Notes: generated from the letters alone by a model not told the origin. Shown: positions 7,799 through 16,174, numbered from the stretch's first letter. The stretch is 26,316 bases of DNA from Verrucomicrobiota bacterium (GCA_003343565.1 QALA01000067.1:1-26316), one strand, 5' to 3'. Translations and numbers: made by a program.

Positions 7799-9438
7799 TG
7801 AAAAATATTAAGTTAATTATATATTCGTTAATTACATTAATATTAATATTAAACAATGTCGCGATTGCGAGGACTTGGAGCCTAGGTGGTTCATGCTTAA
7901 GACATAATTCAATTGATAATACAGCATACTTTGATTGGCATAAAATACCTATAGTACCAGATAGGGTTTATGGAGAATGGGAATGTTATGAAAAAGGCAA
8001 AAAAACTTACTTGCATGCATGGCAAAAGGACTATGAAAACGACACTTTTTATATAACCCAAGCAGCACTGTCGTATGCAGAGACTTATAAAAAATTTGAC
8101 TATTTAAAAATAAACGGAACTTTTGATGTTACAATGAAAGGTTTGCTAGTTGAATCGACGAAAAAGGGGTTCCTATTCAGATTTTCAGATAATAATATCA
8201 CAATAAAAAAGCTTCTTAATTTGGGAGATGTGAGATACGCCGAAATGACAGGAAAAACTATTAGTGTCGGACGCGATCTAGTAGCAGCCGAGGACATGCA
8301 TGTCCATGTAAAAAACAATATGGTAACAAAAACCCTTTCCACTGATTGGGAATCTACATTTACTTTTAAATCTGAAAACGGCGGCACATTAGAAACTCCA
8401 TCTTTAACGGTTATAGACTCTGTAGGAAATAATGTTTATTTAAAAATAACCCCTCTTTTGACTAAGGATATGTATGTTAATCTTGGAGGTCTCAATGTTC
8501 ATGCTAATTTAGAGATCAAACAATTATATCTTCCCAATTCAGCGAAATTACCACCAAAGAAAACCGTATACGTAAGTTTAAACCCAAAAGAGGATTATTA
8601 TTGTACAGGTAGCTTCGGAGAGAGGCTTAACCATTGGAATCCGCCAACAAAATTGGCAGTCATAATGAATGGAAAGGGCCAACAACACTTCTCTACCGAT
8701 CACAGCTGTTTTACTGGCGGCGTCAAAATGTTAAATGGCACGCTCAGATTCAATTTCAATCAAGATAGAAAAAAATATTCCTATAAAGTCGGCAATTCCG
8801 AAGATTATTATGATTATGTTTGTCCCTCCACTCCTACACATATTTTTCCTCCAACAACAGCCTCACACGGCGATCTGGAAATGATAGGAGGCACATTCGG
8901 TTCCATAAAAAATAACCATTCGTACGGAGCGTTCCGATTCACAAATATCATTTATACCAATGGCACAGTCAACTTGCGCCTTGCAGGACCGGATAAAATG
9001 GACTCCATAGATTTGACGACTTTTTATGGCCAATATAATAAATATATCAAAAAGGGAATGTATAGACTAGATCTCAATGAGATTAAAGGCGGAAAAATAT
9101 CCTTTGCAAAAAATGCAAAAAGGTTTTATTTTCAGTTTGATGAAGACCTTTCATGGCTAATAAGCGACGTATTCAACAAGGTCAACATAAATGACGGCAA
9201 AGGCGCCAAAGTCATATCTTGGGACAATGGAAAGAATGCGGGGCTTTCAAAAGACAGTTTTGCCGCAAACCTCTTTAAATCTAAAAACGGCAAGATGTAT
9301 AAACCGGATTTTACGGTGGGGAACAAGGGATTGTACGTCAAATATGTGCCGGTGCCGGAAATCTCGCAGATAACAGCCATAATCGGAGCGTTGGCATTGA
9401 CGTTTGCCGCCATTCGCAAAAGAAAAGGCAAAAATTAA
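7798..9438 (+). CDS. PEP-CTERM-like surface protein, copy C, intact and AT-rich
   Basis: The 546-aa product opens with a signal peptide (MKNIKLIIYSLITLILILNN, cleavage probably near VAIA-RTWS). It ends in YVKYVPVPEISQITAIIGAL, more hydrophobic residues and a KRKGKN tail, which is a sorting-signal-like C-terminus. The body is beta-rich. The N-terminal 270 residues are strongly diverged from copies A and D, sharing mainly W-x-x-DYENDTF. The C-terminal half is close to them: KLAVIMNG, GGVKMLNGTLRFNFNQ, ASHGDLEMIGGTFGS, SYGAFRFTNIIYTNGTVNLRLAG, KMDSIDLTTFY. The GGTL and GGTF steps resemble beta-helix passenger repeats. Base use is far more AT-rich than the chromosome around it, with many AAA/AAT/ATA codons. 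No Shine-Dalgarno is present; the CCCCT box abuts the ATG. Exosortase-dependent export is known for PEP-CTERM proteins; its use here is inference, as no exosortase is in the window. Confidence 0.82.
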   Translation: MKNIKLIIYSLITLILILNNVAIARTWSLGGSCLRHNSIDNTAYFDWHKIPIVPDRVYGEWECYEKGKKTYLHAWQKDYENDTFYITQAALSYAETYKKFDYLKINGTFDVTMKGLLVESTKKGFLFRFSDNNITIKKLLNLGDVRYAEMTGKTISVGRDLVAAEDMHVHVKNNMVTKTLSTDWESTFTFKSENGGTLETPSLTVIDSVGNNVYLKITPLLTKDMYVNLGGLNVHANLEIKQLYLPNSAKLPPKKTVYVSLNPKEDYYCTGSFGERLNHWNPPTKLAVIMNGKGQQHFSTDHSCFTGGVKMLNGTLRFNFNQDRKKYSYKVGNSEDYYDYVCPSTPTHIFPPTTASHGDLEMIGGTFGSIKNNHSYGAFRFTNIIYTNGTVNLRLAGPDKMDSIDLTTFYGQYNKYIKKGMYRLDLNEIKGGKISFAKNAKRFYFQFDEDLSWLISDVFNKVNINDGKGAKVISWDNGKNAGLSKDSFAANLFKSKNGKMYKPDFTVGNKGLYVKYVPVPEISQITAIIGALALTFAAIRKRKGKN

Positions 9439-9477
9439 ATATATCCATTAAGTATTTCCAACAACGACAAATGCAAG

Positions 9478-9509
9478 TGCGCCGCAGAATTTGCGGCGCA
9501 TTTTTTTTT
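9478..9509 (+). terminator. Intrinsic terminator of copy C
   Basis: TGCGCCGCA (9478-9486) and TGCGGCGCA (9492-9500) form a perfect 9-base stem with a GAATT loop, followed by nine T. It lies 40 bases after the copy C stop. The arms are identical to those of the copy D terminator. Confidence 0.93.
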
Positions 9510-9673
9510 AAGACAAAATGTGTTTGATTGCGAATATCCATAAGCGACCCATGTGTCCCCGAATTTCCTTCAAGCGCGAAAATAGGGAAAAGCAGTAGGG
9601 GCTCAGGATAACGGATTAAAACATGAGAAAAATTCAAATTCGGCGGATATGAGGAGGGGGGGGGTGAGAAGAA

Positions 9674-9697
9674 TAATACGATCGGAGAACCGTATTA
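9674..9697. promoter_or_regulatory. Inverted repeat upstream of copy D promoter
   Basis: TAATACG (9674-9680) and CGTATTA (9691-9697) are perfect 7-base arms around a 10-base spacer, ending 8 bases before a TTGACA (9706-9711). Position and shape suit a dimeric regulator, which is not identified. A G9 run sits just upstream at 9656-9664. Confidence 0.35.
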
Positions 9698-9705
9698 ATT
9701 AAATA

Positions 9706-9746
9706 TTGACATTTATTCAAATTACGTATTTTTGTCCGATTATAAC
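9706..9746 (+). promoter_or_regulatory. Possible promoter of copy D
   Basis: A perfect TTGACA at 9706-9711 has no TATAAT at 16-18 bases. TATTTTTG at 9727-9734 and TATAAC at 9741-9746 are the nearest -10-like sequences. The region is AT-rich and 35-75 bases before the ATG, so transcription probably starts here, but the exact -10 is not clear. Confidence 0.3.
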
Positions 9747-9780
9747 AGTATCCGAATCAATGATGTTTCTATAATTTATC

Positions 9781-11433
9781 ATGAATGCCGTCAGATTTTT
9801 TACCCTAATAGCGATATCTGCCCTGTCTTTGTCCGCGACCCGCGCCGCAGATTGGACACTCCATTACGATGCCCCCGCATCGGGTTCGTCCGCGCAAAGT
9901 ATTCAAATCCAATGGGAAACCGCCGTCGGTTCCGAAACCTCCGACGGATACTGGTTCACAGGCTCCGAATACACCTCCGAAAACGCCATGAAGGGCTGGT
10001 TGGCGGAATACGAAAACGACAATTTCTCTTTCGGCAGCACGGACGGGCGCGAAACGGATTCCGGAACGGTTTACGACACGCTTTTTCTTAACCTCAATTC
10101 CGACATCACATTCGGAGGGCTCACCTTCCTGGGCCACGCATGGGATAACTCCGCAAGAATTAATGCAAACCGCCACAACATCACCGTAAACGGGGACATC
10201 ATAAGAGACGCCAGTTCCTACAACGGCTTTATAAATAACGTAAACATTTTGACCGTCAAAAATAATATAGACGTACAGGGCTCCAACTTCGCCATCACGG
10301 GAAATAAAATGATTGTAAACGGCAATGTCCTCTCGACAAAGGGAGGAGCCAATCTGTATCTGTCCATTTCCGGGCTGTCCGAATCGGGTTCGGATTCGGC
10401 CGCAAACACGTTTGAAAATCCCGGCGTGGTCATAAACGGATACGCCAGCAATATATCCGTTCAGGCAAAGCCGACGAATTCCGACAACTACACCCAGATT
10501 GGCGGGCTGACAAACAACGCCTCAATTAAGCGGGAAGCTCCGGCCAATGCCGGATCTAACGACTACGTTTCATATTTCATTCTTACGAACGCGCAAGATT
10601 ACTCGACAGGAGCCGACATCTCGGAATCAAACGGCAACGTGTGGACGTCGACAAGCGGAAAACTCGCAATTATAATGAATGGAACGGCATCGCAGTCGTT
10701 CACCAACAGCCGCCTGCAATTTCAGGGCGGGCTTCAAATCATGGGCGGCACGCTCAGAGTCAACTTCAACCAGAACGGAAGCTATTACAACTACAAGCGC
10801 GATGCGGCGAAATTGATTGACGTCACATTCGTCACGCAGGACGGGGGCTCCACCCGCACCGCATTCTCGCACGGCAATCTGCAAATGCTCGGCGGCACCT
10901 TCGCCTCCACCGAAGGTTCTTCCTCCTACGGGGCGTTCAGATTCACGAATATAATATACACTTCGGGCACGGTCAGCCTGCGCCTTGAAAGCGCGACGCA
11001 GATGGACTCTCTGGATTTGACGAGCTACTACAACCGCGTGGCGGACACCACGACCGGAGAGGAAGTCGTCACCTACGAGCTGGTCGAGGGCGGCGCGATA
11101 TCCTTTGCCGAAGGCGCGGGAAAGTTCTCGTTCAACTTTGAGGGCGACCTCACATGGCTGATAGACAGCGAAGACGGCTCCTTCGACATAAACGGCGGCC
11201 TGGGCGCAAAAATCGTTGCGTGGGACAGCGGAAAGGGAGCGGGATTGTCCGGCGACAATTTTAGCGCAAACATATTTGAATCCGCCGGAGACGCATACCG
11301 GGCCGAATTTGCAATCGGGGACGACGGGCTGTACGTCAAATACGTAGCCGTTCCCGAAGCTGCGGAAGTCGCGGCAATTCTCGGCGCGCTCGCGTTGGCG
11401 GCCGCGGCGCTGCGCAGAAGGAATCGGAATTAA
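9781..11433 (+). CDS. PEP-CTERM-like surface protein, copy D, intact
   Basis: The 550-aa product has a signal peptide, MNAVRFFTLIAISALSLSAT ending near residue 22 (RA-ADWTLHYD). The C-terminus has VAVPEAAEVAAILGALALAA (from residue 522) and then RRRNRN: the V-P-E motif, hydrophobic helix and basic tail of PEP-CTERM-like sorting signals. The body is Gly/Ser/Thr/Asn-rich and beta-predicted. It has repeated strand-turn units such as GGLQIMGGTLRVNFNQN, HGNLQMLGGTFAST and SYGAFRFTNIIYTSGTVSLRL, as in beta-helix passenger domains. Cysteine is absent, as is common for exported fibres. Its base composition matches the chromosome, unlike copy C. The start is the ATG at 9781 after an AT-rich leader without Shine-Dalgarno. 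A terminator follows 27 bases after the stop, so it is transcribed alone. The function beyond surface exposure is unknown; adhesion or a surface layer are the obvious possibilities. Confidence 0.85.
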   Translation: MNAVRFFTLIAISALSLSATRAADWTLHYDAPASGSSAQSIQIQWETAVGSETSDGYWFTGSEYTSENAMKGWLAEYENDNFSFGSTDGRETDSGTVYDTLFLNLNSDITFGGLTFLGHAWDNSARINANRHNITVNGDIIRDASSYNGFINNVNILTVKNNIDVQGSNFAITGNKMIVNGNVLSTKGGANLYLSISGLSESGSDSAANTFENPGVVINGYASNISVQAKPTNSDNYTQIGGLTNNASIKREAPANAGSNDYVSYFILTNAQDYSTGADISESNGNVWTSTSGKLAIIMNGTASQSFTNSRLQFQGGLQIMGGTLRVNFNQNGSYYNYKRDAAKLIDVTFVTQDGGSTRTAFSHGNLQMLGGTFASTEGSSSYGAFRFTNIIYTSGTVSLRLESATQMDSLDLTSYYNRVADTTTGEEVVTYELVEGGAISFAEGAGKFSFNFEGDLTWLIDSEDGSFDINGGLGAKIVAWDSGKGAGLSGDNFSANIFESAGDAYRAEFAIGDDGLYVKYVAVPEAAEVAAILGALALAAAALRRRNRN

Positions 11434-11459
11434 TATTAGCCCGCCGTTTTAAATTGGGA

Positions 11460-11490
11460 AATGCGCCGCAAATTCTGCGGCGCATTTTTT
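11460..11490 (+). terminator. Intrinsic terminator of copy D
   Basis: AATGCGCCGCA (11460-11470) pairs perfectly with TGCGGCGCATT (11476-11486) over an AATTC loop, and the T run continues to 11490. The inner arms equal those of the copy C terminator. Confidence 0.93.
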
Positions 11491-12253
11491 GTATTCTCAT
11501 ACAGTATCCTCATAGGCATATATTGCCGTGCGATTTTTGCATTAAAATGCGCCTTCCGGCCGAAGTAAAAATTTGCGAAAAAATTGTCCGTACCCAACGA
11601 TTGTCCGCAAAATCCGCAAAAAAAAAGCGCGGCGAAAAATCCGACAGCGCGCCGCATTTGAAACCGCGCGCACTTCCCTTTCCATGCCCGGACGCATTTG
11701 GCTGCCGCTATCCCAAACGCGTTCGAAACGCGCTTCGACTTTGCGCAATCTCTGACGATACTTTGCAAAAACCTTTTCCCAAATTTAATCCGGCGCTTTA
11801 ATCCGGCGCTACGCAAAAAATCTCCGCGAAAGACTTGCCTAACGGCGGCAAAAATCGCGCCATGCCGAACCGGGAAAATTATGCGCCAAAAAACGCGCTT
11901 TCGGTAAAAATTTTATCTCCAAACCGGCGAGGTAAAAATTCATCGAAATCTTCATTCGCAGGCCGCAAAGCGCGCAAGTTCGGATTAAAAATTTCACACC
12001 GCCCGCTCCGCCCTTCCCAAACGTCTATCCCACCCGCCGCACAATGCGGCGCGCAAGCCTCCAATTTTGCCGGCTTTCTGTATCGTGAAATTTAATTTTG
12101 GAAAAATGAAGCAGGATTTGGAAAAAGGTTCTTGGAAGGAAGGTTGCAAGGGCGGTTCAGGGAGGTTGTAATGGGGGGGGATATAGCTTATGTTAAACTT
12201 GGAACAGGGCGAAAAACTTTCCAAATCTTACTTCACTTGGAGGGTGCCGGCGC
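11491..12253. other. Gene-poor stretch between copy D and the GH2 gene terminator
   Basis: Only short Arg/Lys/Pro-rich frames are open, and none looks like a protein. About 12095-12180 is strongly purine-rich on the plus strand and ends in a G8 run (12173-12180). I see no RNA gene or mobile-element ends. Confidence 0.6.
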
Positions 12254-12288
12254 AAAAAAAGGCGGGGGACGTTCTCGCTCCCCCCGCC
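12254..12288 (-). terminator. Intrinsic terminator of the GH2 gene
   Basis: On the minus strand GGCGGGGG (12288-12281) pairs with CCCCCGCC (12268-12261), followed by seven T (12260-12254). It lies about 63 bases beyond the GH2 stop. Confidence 0.88.
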
Positions 12289-12351
12289 GCGCACAGTTTT
12301 TCAGGCCTAATAATTCCGCAGGGCATTCCGGCCGAATATCGGCGACAACGC

Positions 12352-14175
12352 CTATTTGTCCAGCGACTTTACGAGCTCTTGGTTCGCCTTGCGAATTTTC
12401 TCCGGATTCACCTTGAGAATTTTTCTGTCGTAAGTCATAAGGCCGTTAATTTCCCCTTCGACATCGGTAGTCTGCGTATATACGCCCGCGCAAATGCCGA
12501 CTTTGGAAAGCTCAAGCAGCCTCTTTGCATACGATACGTAGCGATCGGAAACGGCCTCGATATTTTCCATCTTGACGTATCCCCAATTCTTCATTTTCGG
12601 ATTCCAATAGTGATCCTTCACGCCGAGCCCTATGCCGCCGTATTCGCCCATGACGTTTACGCGCGTGCGGTCGATTATGCGGACGTCGGGAGCCGAGTAA
12701 AAGTGAATGTCGTGAATGTCGCCGCACTGGAGGAAATTTCCGCCGCTGGCCGGATTCACCAGGCGCGATGGATCCATGTATTTCGTCCATTCGGCAATAT
12801 CCTTCGTCTTGAACTGCCCCCACGCCTCGTTGAAGGGAACCCATACGACTATGCACGGATACGAGCGGAATGCCCTGATAATTTCGCTCCACTCCTTGCG
12901 GTAATTTTGCTCGGATTGCACCGAACGCCGGTTTGCCTCCATTTCGGGCGAAATCATGTGTTCCTGCGACCACTTGGGAGATTCCCCGCCGCTTGGCATG
13001 TCCTGCCATACCAGCATTCCGAGCCTGTCGCAATGGTAGTACCAGCGCGCCGGTTCGACTTTCACATGCTTGCGAATCATGTTGAAGCCGAGCTCCTTCG
13101 TCTTTTCGATGTCGAAAACCAGCGCTTCGTCCGTCGGCGCCGTATAGAGTCCGTCCGGCCACCAGCCCTGATCCAGGGGGCCCATGTGGTAGAGGGGCTT
13201 GTTGTTGAGCGCCATGCGCAGCCAGCCGCCGACCTTTTCGACCGATATTTTCCGCATGGCCGCATAGCTCTTTACCGAATCGACCGCCTTTGAATCCGGA
13301 GACAAAAGATCTATCTTCAGCCCGTACAAAAACGGGGAGTCGGGAGACCAGAGTTTCACATTGTTCGGCGCCTTCAGCAAAAATTCGGAATTAGCAGAGG
13401 CCTCCGCGGACGAAACCTCCTTGTCGCCGTCCAAGAGCGAGACTTTCACTCTTCCCGAAGAGGGGGATTCCGCAAATATTTTAAAAGCCTTTGCGTCCAA
13501 GTCGGGCGTTATGCGCAAATCGGATATCCAATCCGCGGGCACGGGTTCGAGCCAAACCGTCTGCCAAATGCCGGTCACCGGCGTGTAAAAAATCCCGCCC
13601 GGCTTTTTTCTCTGTTTGCCGCGCGGAATATAGGAATCGTCGGTCGGATCCCAAACCCGAACTTCCAAAACGTTTTCCCCGTCTTTCAGGGCGTTCGTTA
13701 TGTCGAAGGAAAACGGGGCGTATCCGCCGGTGTGCGTTCCGATTTTAATTCCGTTTACCCAGACGTCTGCCAGCCAGTCGACGGCGCCGAAATTCAGCCT
13801 CACGCGATTCGGCTTCCAGTCGGCGGGAACTTCAAACGCGCGCCGATACCAAAGCTCCTTGTCCTTGCCGACCTCCTTCATCACGCCCGACAGGCTTGAC
13901 TCCGCAGGAAAGGGCACAAGTATTTCCCCGTCGAACTTTTCCGGGCGCGCGGAACCGTTTGGAAGTATCGCGTAATTCCAGAGCCCGTTCAAGTTCAGCC
14001 ATCTGTCGCGCTGCATTATCGGACGCGGATATTCGGGCAACGGATTTTTGGGATCCACTTTCGAAGCCCACTCGGTTTTTATCCTGTCTCCCGCGGGTTT
14101 CCAATCTGCGTTCAAAGCTCCCGAAAACAGCGCGGCGGCCGCGGCGAGCGCAATTATTTTTTCCATGCGAATCAT
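12352..14175 (-). CDS. Secreted glycoside hydrolase family 2 enzyme (beta-galactosidase/glucuronidase-like)
   Basis: The 607-aa product starts MIRMEKIIALAAAAALFSGA, a signal peptide cleaved probably after LNA. The GH2 jelly-roll sugar-binding domain follows (about 35-220: YPRPIMQRDRWLNLNGLWNY, LWYRRAFEVP, VDWLADVWVNGIKIGTHTGGYAPFSFDIT). Next come an immunoglobulin-like middle domain and a TIM barrel beginning near LGFNMIRKHVKVEP. The acid/base is E450 in VVWVPFNEAWGQF and the nucleophile E511 in NVMGEYGG. The protein is short for GH2, lacking extra C-terminal domains, and is probably periplasmic or exported. Substrate cannot be read: beta-galactoside, glucuronide and others are possible. An ATG at 14190 is in frame, but the ATG at 14175 is preceded by AAAGGGG at good distance, so I use it. 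A LacI-type palindrome lies just upstream and a terminator just downstream, so it is a monocistronic, probably sugar-induced gene. Confidence 0.92.
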   Translation of the reverse strand: MIRMEKIIALAAAAALFSGALNADWKPAGDRIKTEWASKVDPKNPLPEYPRPIMQRDRWLNLNGLWNYAILPNGSARPEKFDGEILVPFPAESSLSGVMKEVGKDKELWYRRAFEVPADWKPNRVRLNFGAVDWLADVWVNGIKIGTHTGGYAPFSFDITNALKDGENVLEVRVWDPTDDSYIPRGKQRKKPGGIFYTPVTGIWQTVWLEPVPADWISDLRITPDLDAKAFKIFAESPSSGRVKVSLLDGDKEVSSAEASANSEFLLKAPNNVKLWSPDSPFLYGLKIDLLSPDSKAVDSVKSYAAMRKISVEKVGGWLRMALNNKPLYHMGPLDQGWWPDGLYTAPTDEALVFDIEKTKELGFNMIRKHVKVEPARWYYHCDRLGMLVWQDMPSGGESPKWSQEHMISPEMEANRRSVQSEQNYRKEWSEIIRAFRSYPCIVVWVPFNEAWGQFKTKDIAEWTKYMDPSRLVNPASGGNFLQCGDIHDIHFYSAPDVRIIDRTRVNVMGEYGGIGLGVKDHYWNPKMKNWGYVKMENIEAVSDRYVSYAKRLLELSKVGICAGVYTQTTDVEGEINGLMTYDRKILKVNPEKIRKANQELVKSLDK

Positions 14176-14200
14176 ATGTTCCCCTTTCATTGCATTAAAA

Positions 14201-14215
14201 TGAAAATTGTTTTCA
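14201..14215. promoter_or_regulatory. Putative LacI-family operator upstream of the GH2 gene
   Basis: TGAAAATTGTTTTCA is an inverted repeat with 6-base arms (TGAAAA/TTTTCA), 25 bases before the GH2 ATG and over its AT-rich promoter region. LacI/GalR-family operators often have this TGAAA...TTTCA form. No regulator gene is in the window. Confidence 0.45.
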
Positions 14216-14652
14216 AATTGAAAATTTTTTTAATTTTTGCCTCCGGCGATTACAAGCATTTTTTTTACATTTAAAACCGGATACGCGGCGAAAAAAAACT
14301 TTCGCGTAATCGGAAAACTTCGGACAAATTCCCAAAAAAAGAAGGCTTCGCGCAGGCCGCCGCCCGATGCGAAATCCTCCAACGCAGACGGCGAATTTGA
14401 CGGCGACATGCCAGGATATTCCCGCAGAACTCCCGTCCGGATAACGCGGACATACCAGCCTGCGACAGCCCTCCCCTGCGCGGCGCAAAACGGGCGCGGC
14501 GCGCGGACAAATATCGGCATGCAAAAAAATTTTCCAAAAACAATCCGGCGCGCACAGATTCCCGCGCACAGAATTGCGGCGTCCCGCACAATCCCCCGAA
14601 AACGTTTCGATTCCGCGCGCAAAATGTAAATTCGCGCGCAAAATGCAAAAAG
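14216..14652. other. Gene-poor stretch between GH2 and hflX
   Basis: The open frames on both strands here are Arg/Pro/Ala-rich and unconvincing. The stretch has several A runs and a tandem duplication at 14611-14649. I see no clear terminator for hflX in it. Confidence 0.6.
14611..14649. repeat. Tandem duplication, about 20 bases x 2
   Basis: Units TTCCGCGCGCAAAATGTAAA (14611-14630) and TTCGCGCGCAAAATGCAAA (14631-14649) abut just beyond the hflX stop. They differ by one deletion and one substitution. Confidence 0.7.
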
Positions 14653-15930
14653 TCAGACGAGCCACTTTTCAAAATAGGGCGCCGCCCCAAGCGGTATGCT
14701 GACGGACATCTCGACGCAATCCGACAAGGCTTTTTTTTCGGCAATCGTACCGACTTCGTGGGCGCGCGCAATCGCCGCGCTCTCCGAATGGGGAATTTTT
14801 AGGCGCATAAATCTGGAGCCGGAGGCGACCATTTTCTCAAGGGCGGCGCGCAACGCATCGACGTTTTCCCCGGTCTTTGCGCTTATCCAAACGCCCGCCG
14901 GACAAAGCGAGCGAAGATAGTGGAAATTCTGCGAAGAGGACGGAACGTCGGCCTTGTTGAACACGGTGAGGACGCGCTTGCCGTCCGCGCCAAGCTCGCC
15001 CATAACGCGCATGGTCGTCCGCATGTGTTCCTCCGCCGCGGGCGACGACGAATCCACGACATGCACGAGAAAATCCGACACAAGCGCCTCTTCAAGAGTC
15101 GCCTTGAAAGCCTCCACAAACCGGTGCGGAAGGTTGCGAACAAACCCGACGGTATCCGTCAGCAGCAGAGTTTTTCCGCCCGGAAGGCGCATGCGGCGCG
15201 TGGAGGGGTCCAGCGTCGCAAAAAGCTTGTCCTGCGCGAGAAGGTCGGAAGAAGTAAGCAGATTTATCAGCGAGCTTTTTCCCGCGTTCGTATAACCCAC
15301 CACCGCCGCAGCGGGAAGGCCGGCGCGCATTCTGCGCTTGCGCTGAACCTCGCGCGAAACGCGAACCTGCGCAAGCTCCCGTTTGAGCTTTGCGATCTGC
15401 TCGCGCACCGAACGCCTGTCCAGCTCCAGCTGGCTCTCGCCGCCGCCGCGCTGGGTGACGCCTCCGCCGCGCTGGCGGTCGAGGTGCGACCATGCGCGCC
15501 GAAGCCTCGGCAGCGAGTACTCCAACTTCGCAAGCTCGACTTGCAGGCGCGCCTCGCGCGTATTGGCCCTTGCGGCAAAGATGTCCAAAATAATCTCCTG
15601 CCTGTTGACGACAGGCATTTGGGCGGCCGCCTCCCAACTGCGCTGCTGCGCGGGCGAAAGCTCGTCGTCGACTATGATTATGTCCGCGCCCGCCTCCTTC
15701 GCCTCGCGGATTATGAGCGACAGTTTTCCGCTCCCCACAAAATGCCGCGCGTCAATCTGCCTGAGCTTTACAACCGACTTTCGCGCAATCTCTATTCCGA
15801 GATTTTGCGCCAATTCTCCAAGCTCGTCGACAAGGCCGGCCGCCTCCGCCTCCGACTTTTCTCCCGCGGCAATTCCCACGAGAGCCGCGCGCGCCGCCCC
15901 GCGGACTAAAGTTGCGTCCGCGCAATCCAT
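14653..15930 (-). CDS. hflX: GTPase HflX
   Basis: The 425-aa product has the HflX N-terminal domain (about 15-130, with VGSGKLSLIIREAKEAGADIIIVDDELSPAQQRSWE). A coiled-coil linker with the family's Gly-rich segment follows, and then the GTPase domain. GTPase motifs are GYTNAGKSSL (G1, from 212), DTVGFVRNLPH (G3), NKAD (G4) and SAKTG (G5). HflX binds 50S/70S ribosomes and splits or rescues stalled ribosomes, notably after heat stress. The Gly-rich segment reads RGGGVTQRGGGESQLELDRR, where the family usually has a GGG-IG-RGPGE-QLE-DRR form, so Pro is replaced by Gly; this is unlikely to abolish function. The ATG at 15930 is preceded by GGAG at 4 bases. It is transcribed away from the phosphofructokinase gene. 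Confidence 0.95.
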   Translation of the reverse strand: MDCADATLVRGAARAALVGIAAGEKSEAEAAGLVDELGELAQNLGIEIARKSVVKLRQIDARHFVGSGKLSLIIREAKEAGADIIIVDDELSPAQQRSWEAAAQMPVVNRQEIILDIFAARANTREARLQVELAKLEYSLPRLRRAWSHLDRQRGGGVTQRGGGESQLELDRRSVREQIAKLKRELAQVRVSREVQRKRRMRAGLPAAAVVGYTNAGKSSLINLLTSSDLLAQDKLFATLDPSTRRMRLPGGKTLLLTDTVGFVRNLPHRFVEAFKATLEEALVSDFLVHVVDSSSPAAEEHMRTTMRVMGELGADGKRVLTVFNKADVPSSSQNFHYLRSLCPAGVWISAKTGENVDALRAALEKMVASGSRFMRLKIPHSESAAIARAHEVGTIAEKKALSDCVEMSVSIPLGAAPYFEKWLV

Positions 15931-16174
15931 AGCGCTCCGCCGCCGCGCGGAAACAAACAGGCAATTTTCGCTCTCATCTGCAAACTACATTGCGGAAAAT
16001 CCGGCCGCCTTGCAACGTTTTTCGCGCGCCTTCCCCCTCCCTTCCCCGCCTTCTGCGACCCTTCCCAAACGCCGTTCTCCGCGCCCTTTCGCGCAATTCG
16101 ATAAAATTTTCTTGAGCGCGCCGCAATATGCGATACGCTGAATTTTTTTAATTTACGAATATCACATCAATGCC

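Noticed and set aside
9727..9734. TATTTTTG, matching the Bacteroidetes -7 consensus TAnnTTTG, before copy D
   Set aside because: The matching -33 TTTG is not at the right distance, and the other copies lack the motif.
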